Shown one piece after another: positions 15,001 through 18,185 of a stretch of 18,185 nucleotides of DNA (its first letter is position 1; every line of letters starts with the position of its first letter). The notes under the pieces are model-generated. The model saw only the letters and a list, made by a program, of their open reading frames with translations. It was not told the DNA's origin and made no database searches. The position numbers were made by a program, and so were the translations under genes. The stretch is from an uncultured Lachnospiraceae bacterium (GTDB taxonomy: Bacteria; Bacillota; Clostridia; Lachnospirales; Lachnospiraceae), in the NCBI GenBank assembly GCA_934371505.1, contig CAKRNW010000038.1:1-18185 (forward strand). Direction: 5' to 3'.

Positions 15001-15779
15001 GTTAAAGCCTCCACAACCGTGACAACCATATGTTTCATTTCATCATAAATAAATTGTGCCGCATCCGGCAGCATCCACACCGTCAGGAATAAAATAATTA
15101 ACGCCACTAATATTTTCAACTGTATGCCCACTGCAAACATGTTCATCTGAGGGGCGATCTTTGCCAGGATTCCCAGGATTGTATTCAGCAGAACCATGGT
15201 AGCAAACACCGGAAGGCAGATTCGAAAGCCAATGCTGATGTACTGAGCCATAAACTTACAGAGGGCATTTACCAGTCCGTCCATATGAAACACCGTACCG
15301 TTAATGGGAATCAAAACAAACGTATCCGCAATTGCCCTGATCAGATAACGGTGCAGACCGCTTAAAAGCATCATCAGCATGATGGTATACTGGTAAAACC
15401 CACCGGTAACACTGATCTCCTGTTTCGTTGCCGGATCCATAATCTGCATCATGGAAAGCCCACTCTCCATATCTACAATGTTTCCGGCCAGGGAAACCAC
15501 GGAAGTGACGAGAGTTGCTGCAAAGCCTATCAGAAGTCCGGTCACTGCCTCTTTTAAAACGATCAGCGTGTAACCCAGAATGGAATTATATGTAACCGGT
15601 GTACGATCCTGCAGGGAAGAGTAAATCAAAACAGACAGCAGCACGCTTAGTCCGATTTTGACCCGGTTCGGCGCATTGGTCATACTGAAAAAGGGTGCTA
15701 TTACAAAGAACATACTGATTCGCACCAGCACCAGCAGGAACAATTCCAGTTCATCGGTGGAAAATGAAAGCTGCAACAT
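14997..15779 (-). CDS. fliR: Flagellar export gate protein FliR
   Basis: A 260-residue polytopic inner-membrane protein of the FliR/SpaR family, with six or so hydrophobic helices across its length. Family-typical segments are LLVLVRISMFFVIAPFF near residue 20, the MESGLSMMQIMDP loop near 103 with its conserved Met/Asp/Pro, and LKILVALIILFLTV near 225. FliR joins FliP and FliQ in the helical core of the export channel. The start is ATG 15779 with AGGTGA a few bases before it, four bases after the fliQ stop. Its stop codon overlaps the flhB TTG start. Length is normal. Confidence 0.97.
   Translation of the reverse strand: MLQLSFSTDELELFLLVLVRISMFFVIAPFFSMTNAPNRVKIGLSVLLSVLIYSSLQDRTPVTYNSILGYTLIVLKEAVTGLLIGFAATLVTSVVSLAGNIVDMESGLSMMQIMDPATKQEISVTGGFYQYTIMLMMLLSGLHRYLIRAIADTFVLIPINGTVFHMDGLVNALCKFMAQYISIGFRICLPVFATMVLLNTILGILAKIAPQMNMFAVGIQLKILVALIILFLTVWMLPDAAQFIYDEMKHMVVTVVEALT
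15008..15012 (-). promoter_or_regulatory. Ribosome binding site supporting the flhB TTG start
   Basis: GGAGG on the minus strand, inside the last codons of fliR, with a seven-base spacer to TTG 15000. It is the only good site near the conserved FlhB N-terminus, so the non-ATG start is well supported. Confidence 0.8.
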
Positions 15780-15783
15780 AGAA

Positions 15784-16053
15784 TCACCTGATGTACTTAC
15801 TGAAATCCGACCACAAGCTGATCATATACTGGGACATATTATTGAGCATCCAATGTCCGCACAGCATAATCGTCACAAAGATTCCTAGTACCTTCGGAAC
15901 AAAGGTCAGTGTCTGCTCCTGGATAGATGTAACCGTCTGAAAGATACTGACAATCAATCCAATCACCAGAGACACCAGAAGAGGCGGTGCTGCCGTCTTG
16001 ATAATGGTAAACAAGCATTCATTTGCAATGAGTACTACATCATCAATTGTCAT
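15784..16053 (-). CDS. fliQ: Flagellar export gate protein FliQ
   Basis: An 89-residue protein with two membrane helices (about residues 16-38 and 52-72). The conserved loop between them reads VSIFQTVTSIQEQTLTFVPK, a clear FliQ/SpaQ-family signature. FliQ packs around the FliP-FliR core of the export gate. The start is ATG 16053 with GGAAGGAGAAAAGG immediately upstream in the 14-base gap after fliP. Length is exactly that expected for the family. Confidence 0.97.
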   Translation of the reverse strand: MTIDDVVLIANECLFTIIKTAAPPLLVSLVIGLIVSIFQTVTSIQEQTLTFVPKVLGIFVTIMLCGHWMLNNMSQYMISLWSDFSKYIR

Positions 16054-16067
16054 TCCTTTTCTCCTTC

Positions 16068-17015
16068 CTATGGTGTAATGGATGTAATAAACGGATTATC
16101 CGTAAAAGTCTTAACGAGGTTTCCGATTACCAGATTCCACCCGTCTGCCATAACGAACAGCAGAATTTTGAAGGGTGCGGAAATCGTGGTAGGCGGCAGC
16201 ATCATCATACCCATACTCATCAGTGTAGATGCTACCACCATATCAATCACAATAAACGGAATATAAATAATAAATCCGATGATAAATGCAGTGCGCAATT
16301 CACTCACCACAAAGCTGGGAACCAACACAGAATTGGGGATCTCTTCCAATGTCGTACCATCCCACTCCGCCCCGGAAATATCCATAAACATAAACACATC
16401 CTTCGCCTGTGTATGTGGATACATAAATTCCCGGAAGGGCTGCATGGCTGCTTCCAGAGCCTCTGTCTGATCCAATTCCCCGTTTTCAAAGGGAACGACG
16501 GCATCATGATAAACAGTCGCTATGGTAGGACTCATGATAAAGAAGGTAAGAATCAACGCCAATCCGATCAGGATCTGATTCGGTGGTGCTGTCTGGGTTC
16601 CCAGGGCTGTCCTCGTAAAATGAAGGACAATGATAATCCTGGTAAAGGATGTAAGCATAATAATTAACGTTGGTGCCAGTGCAATCAACGTTAATGTAAT
16701 AAGAATACGCAGTGCGCCATTCAGCTCACCATTACCATTGTCATAGGTGATTGTGACCGTATTCGCAATATTCAGTTCCTTCAAATCCTCCGGGCTTTGT
16801 GCAGATCCCGGTTCCGACACATTGGTCTGGGAATCGGAGGTTCCCGTAGAACCGCCGTTTGTCGTCAGTCCTCCGCTTCCGATTCCACCGGTGTCTGCGC
16901 CGGTATATGCAGTTGCAGCCCGTGCTGACATCTTGGGTACAACGCAGAATATGCCTACTAATAGTAGTAGGCATATTATTCTTAATTTCTTGTTTCCCTT
17001 AAAAAAATTCTTCAT
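16068..17015 (-). CDS. fliP: Flagellar export gate protein FliP with extended N-terminal region
   Basis: A 315-residue FliP, longer than the roughly 220-250 usual for the family. The extra length is at the N-terminus: a signal peptide (basic start MKNFFKGNKK, hydrophobic core at about 12-27, AxA-type site near residue 34) followed by about 50 residues rich in Gly, Ser, Thr and Asn. The conserved part begins near residue 85 and includes LIIMLTSFTRIIIVLHFTR, the signature GTQTAPPNQILIGLALILTF and the C-terminal gate segment. Five FliP subunits form the core of the export channel with FliR and FliQ. The ATG at 17015 has GGCGGAG upstream and keeps the signal peptide intact. A perfect hairpin lies in the signal-peptide codons (16948-16977). 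Confidence 0.97.
   Translation of the reverse strand: MKNFFKGNKKLRIICLLLLVGIFCVVPKMSARAATAYTGADTGGIGSGGLTTNGGSTGTSDSQTNVSEPGSAQSPEDLKELNIANTVTITYDNGNGELNGALRILITLTLIALAPTLIIMLTSFTRIIIVLHFTRTALGTQTAPPNQILIGLALILTFFIMSPTIATVYHDAVVPFENGELDQTEALEAAMQPFREFMYPHTQAKDVFMFMDISGAEWDGTTLEEIPNSVLVPSFVVSELRTAFIIGFIIYIPFIVIDMVVASTLMSMGMMMLPPTTISAPFKILLFVMADGWNLVIGNLVKTFTDNPFITSITP
16948..16977. repeat. Perfect 13-bp inverted repeat (hairpin) inside the fliP signal-peptide codons
   Basis: Arms at 16948-16960 (AATATGCCTACTA) and 16965-16977 are perfect reverse complements with a 4-base loop. In fliP mRNA the hairpin would start about 38 bases after the start codon. No T-run follows on the minus strand, so it is not an intrinsic terminator. 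It could slow ribosomes, protect an mRNA end or mark a processing site. Confidence 0.85.
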
Positions 17016-17026
17016 GTACGCTCCGC

Positions 17027-17398
17027 CTACTTCTCTTCCTTGGTATCTTTTCCCCGATACTCTGCTAAAATTTCCCGAAAGGATTTCTGCGTCCTGTCCT
17101 TTCGGTTTTCAGGTAATTGAAGCTGATCCTCCGGAATTTCCGTAAGCATCGTGACGGTATCCTTGCCAACAGCTATCGCCACATACTTTTTTCCCATTCG
17201 TATAATCTGTACATATTTATTGGGCGCGATTTTGGAAGTCTCAATAATTTCCAGATTCTTTCCAAAGTTTCTCCCTTGCTGATAGCCTGCAATCCACTTG
17301 GTAACAAGCCATGTCACCGCCAGAACAAGCACAAAAATCACAAGCACAGTGAAAAGTTCTGCGACTGAACCGGCTGCACCGGAATTTGTGCCGGGCAT
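17027..17398 (-). CDS. fliO: Flagellar biosynthesis protein FliO (FliZ of Bacillus)
   Basis: A 123-residue protein with one membrane helix at about 14-33 (LFTVLVIFVLVLAVTWLVTK). Its cytoplasmic domain carries the typical FliO pattern: LEIIETSKIAPNKYVQIIRM near residue 50, then a Gly-Lys-Tyr-Val-Ala-Ile-Ala-Val strand. FliO is the short-lived scaffold that helps FliP form its ring and is the most variable export gate protein. The order cheY-fliO-fliP is the Bacillus order. The start ATG 17398 abuts the cheY stop (TAAATG), and GAAGAAGG lies about 11 bases upstream. This form has no long periplasmic N-terminal domain. Confidence 0.93.
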   Translation of the reverse strand: MPGTNSGAAGSVAELFTVLVIFVLVLAVTWLVTKWIAGYQQGRNFGKNLEIIETSKIAPNKYVQIIRMGKKYVAIAVGKDTVTMLTEIPEDQLQLPENRKDRTQKSFREILAEYRGKDTKEEK

Positions 17399-17761
17399 TT
17401 AGCCTATAACCTTCTTCACTGCTTCCAGCACGCGGTCTGCCTGGAACGGTTTCACAATAAAGTCCTTGGCTCCTGCCTGAATAGACTCGATAACCATTGC
17501 CTGCTGTCCCATTGCGGAACACATGATCACTACAGCCTCAGGGGAACTCTCTTTGATTTTCTTCAATGCCTGAATTCCATCCATCTCGGGCATGGTGATA
17601 TCCATCAATACCAGATCCGGTTTCAGCTCGTTGTATTTTTCAACTGCTTTCGCACCGTTTTCTGCCTCGCCTGCTACATTGTAGCCGTTTTTGGTCAAGA
17701 TATCCTTGATCATCATTCTCATGAACGCTGCATCGTCACAAATTAAAATGTTTTTTGCCAT
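17399..17761 (-). CDS. cheY: Chemotaxis response regulator CheY
   Basis: A 120-residue single receiver domain. The acid pocket Asp9-Asp10 (ILICDDAAFMR), phospho-acceptor Asp54 (LVLMDITMPEMDG), Ser82 (IMCSAMG) and Lys104 (FIVKPFQ) are all in place. CheA phosphorylates it; CheC and the FliY-type switch protein dephosphorylate it. CheY-P binds the motor switch to change rotation. The ribosome site AGGAG lies nine bases before ATG 17761, in the 22-base gap after the switch-protein gene. A lone receiver beside fliY/fliN in a fla/che operon makes CheY the only reasonable call. Confidence 0.97.
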   Translation of the reverse strand: MAKNILICDDAAFMRMMIKDILTKNGYNVAGEAENGAKAVEKYNELKPDLVLMDITMPEMDGIQALKKIKESSPEAVVIMCSAMGQQAMVIESIQAGAKDFIVKPFQADRVLEAVKKVIG

Positions 17762-17783
17762 TTTTATTTACTCCTGTTTTATA

Positions 17784-18185
17784 TTATTTGATGATTTCCG
17801 TTACTCGAACACCAAAGCTTTCTTCTACTACTACTACCTCACCCTTGGCAACAAACTTCCCGTTTACAAGAATGTCGATGGGTTCACCTGCTATCTTGTC
17901 CAATTCTATAATCGTGCCGGGGGCAAAATCCAGAATATCTGAAATTGATTTCTGTGTACGTCCCAGTTCCACGGTAACTTCCAGAGGAACATCCATAATC
18001 AGCCCGATGTTTTCCGGTGTCTGCGGGGTGGGATAACTGCCGGAAAAACTCTGGAACTGTGCAGGCTGCACATTGGGCATCTGAGGGGGATTCCCCTGCA
18101 TTCCCATCTGCGGATTCTGCATCATCGGAGGCGCTCCCCCCGACATACCCATTTGTGGATATCCTCCGGTCATTCCCATCATCTG
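17784..18185 (-). CDS. fliY: Flagellar motor switch protein FliN/FliY, C-terminal part
   Basis: The frame is open through the right edge, so only the last 134 residues are visible. The first 50 or so are a low-complexity Gly/Met/Pro/Gln-rich linker with repeated MGM(T/S/Q)G units. Residues about 60-134 are a SpoA (FliN C-terminal) domain: DVPLEVTVELGRTQKSISDI, LAPGTI-like FAPGTIIELDK, then EPIDILVNGKFVAKGEVVVV and ESFGVRVTEI. This domain forms the base of the C-ring where CheY-P acts. The name FliY (an N-terminal CheC-like phosphatase domain plus this SpoA domain) is inferred from the Bacillus gene order and from the long linker. The N-terminal domain is outside the window, so plain FliN cannot be excluded. 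Confidence 0.93.
   Translation of the reverse strand, partial: QMMGMTGGYPQMGMSGGAPPMMQNPQMGMQGNPPQMPNVQPAQFQSFSGSYPTPQTPENIGLIMDVPLEVTVELGRTQKSISDILDFAPGTIIELDKIAGEPIDILVNGKFVAKGEVVVVEESFGVRVTEIIK

Larger units (their letters stand above)
1..18185 (-). other. Part of one long fla/che operon
   Basis: All 21 genes lie on the minus strand with gaps of 0-35 bases or short overlaps, no internal terminator seen and no convincing internal promoter. The order from the switch protein to the sigma factor matches the distal half of the Bacillus subtilis fla/che operon, with two insertions (the PilZ gene and the two-helix membrane protein) and a different 3' tail. The promoter must be beyond the right edge and the terminator beyond the left edge. 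Confidence 0.85.

Noticed and set aside
16047..16667. 206-codon plus-strand open frame with many His and Asn
   Set aside because: It is a shadow of fliP; the His/Asn richness comes from reverse-complement codons of Met/Ile/Val-rich helices.
17823..17835. Trinucleotide CTA run as a possible microsatellite
   Set aside because: It encodes the conserved Val-Val-Val-Val strand near the end of the SpoA domain and is too short to be of note.
1..18185. CRISPR array, mobile element, tRNA/rRNA or defence genes
   Set aside because: No spaced repeats, transposase or integrase motifs, terminal repeats or RNA-gene signatures were seen; the window is filled by flagellar and chemotaxis genes.

Overview
The window is a single, tightly packed minus-strand gene cluster: the flagellar/chemotaxis (fla/che) operon of a motile Gram-positive bacterium of the Firmicutes. 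A Clostridia/Lachnospiraceae-type origin (Roseburia/Agathobacter-like) is the best guess. That guess rests on the Bacillus-type gene order, GGAGG ribosome sites, TTG/GTG starts, CheC/CheD adaptation proteins, and a FapA (DUF342) gene plus several small lineage-restricted genes at the 3' end. It is an inference from gene order and protein style, not from a database match. No plus-strand gene is credible, no intergenic gap exceeds about 35 bases, and no promoter or intrinsic terminator is visible, so both operon ends lie outside the window.

In the direction of transcription (right to left): the C-terminal part of the switch protein FliN/FliY (17784-18185, cut by the window edge), cheY, fliO, fliP, fliQ, fliR, flhB and flhA (the membrane export gate), flhF and flhG (GTPase/ATPase pair for flagellar placement and number), a PilZ-domain c-di-GMP protein, cheB, cheA, cheW, cheC, cheD, a small two-helix membrane protein, the flagellar sigma factor (fliA/sigD), fapA, a 106-aa lysine-rich protein, a 272-aa membrane-anchored coiled-coil protein, and the start of another membrane-anchored protein cut by the left edge.

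The genes form one working set. The switch protein and CheY set rotation, FliOPQR-FlhBA export the rod, hook and filament subunits, and FlhF/FlhG place basal bodies. CheA/CheW/CheB/CheC/CheD process chemosensory signals (no cheR or receptor gene is present here), the PilZ protein can slow the motor in response to c-di-GMP, and the sigma factor turns on late genes. Several junctions are abutting (TAAATG) or overlapping, consistent with translational coupling.

Most of the window is orthodox. The parts worth a second look are the 3'-terminal accessory genes (one in the position, and with the rough architecture, of Bacillus SwrB), a perfect 13-bp hairpin inside the fliP signal-peptide region, four A8 tracts (one within the sigma factor gene), the PilZ insertion between flhG and cheB, and three start-codon corrections or ambiguities.
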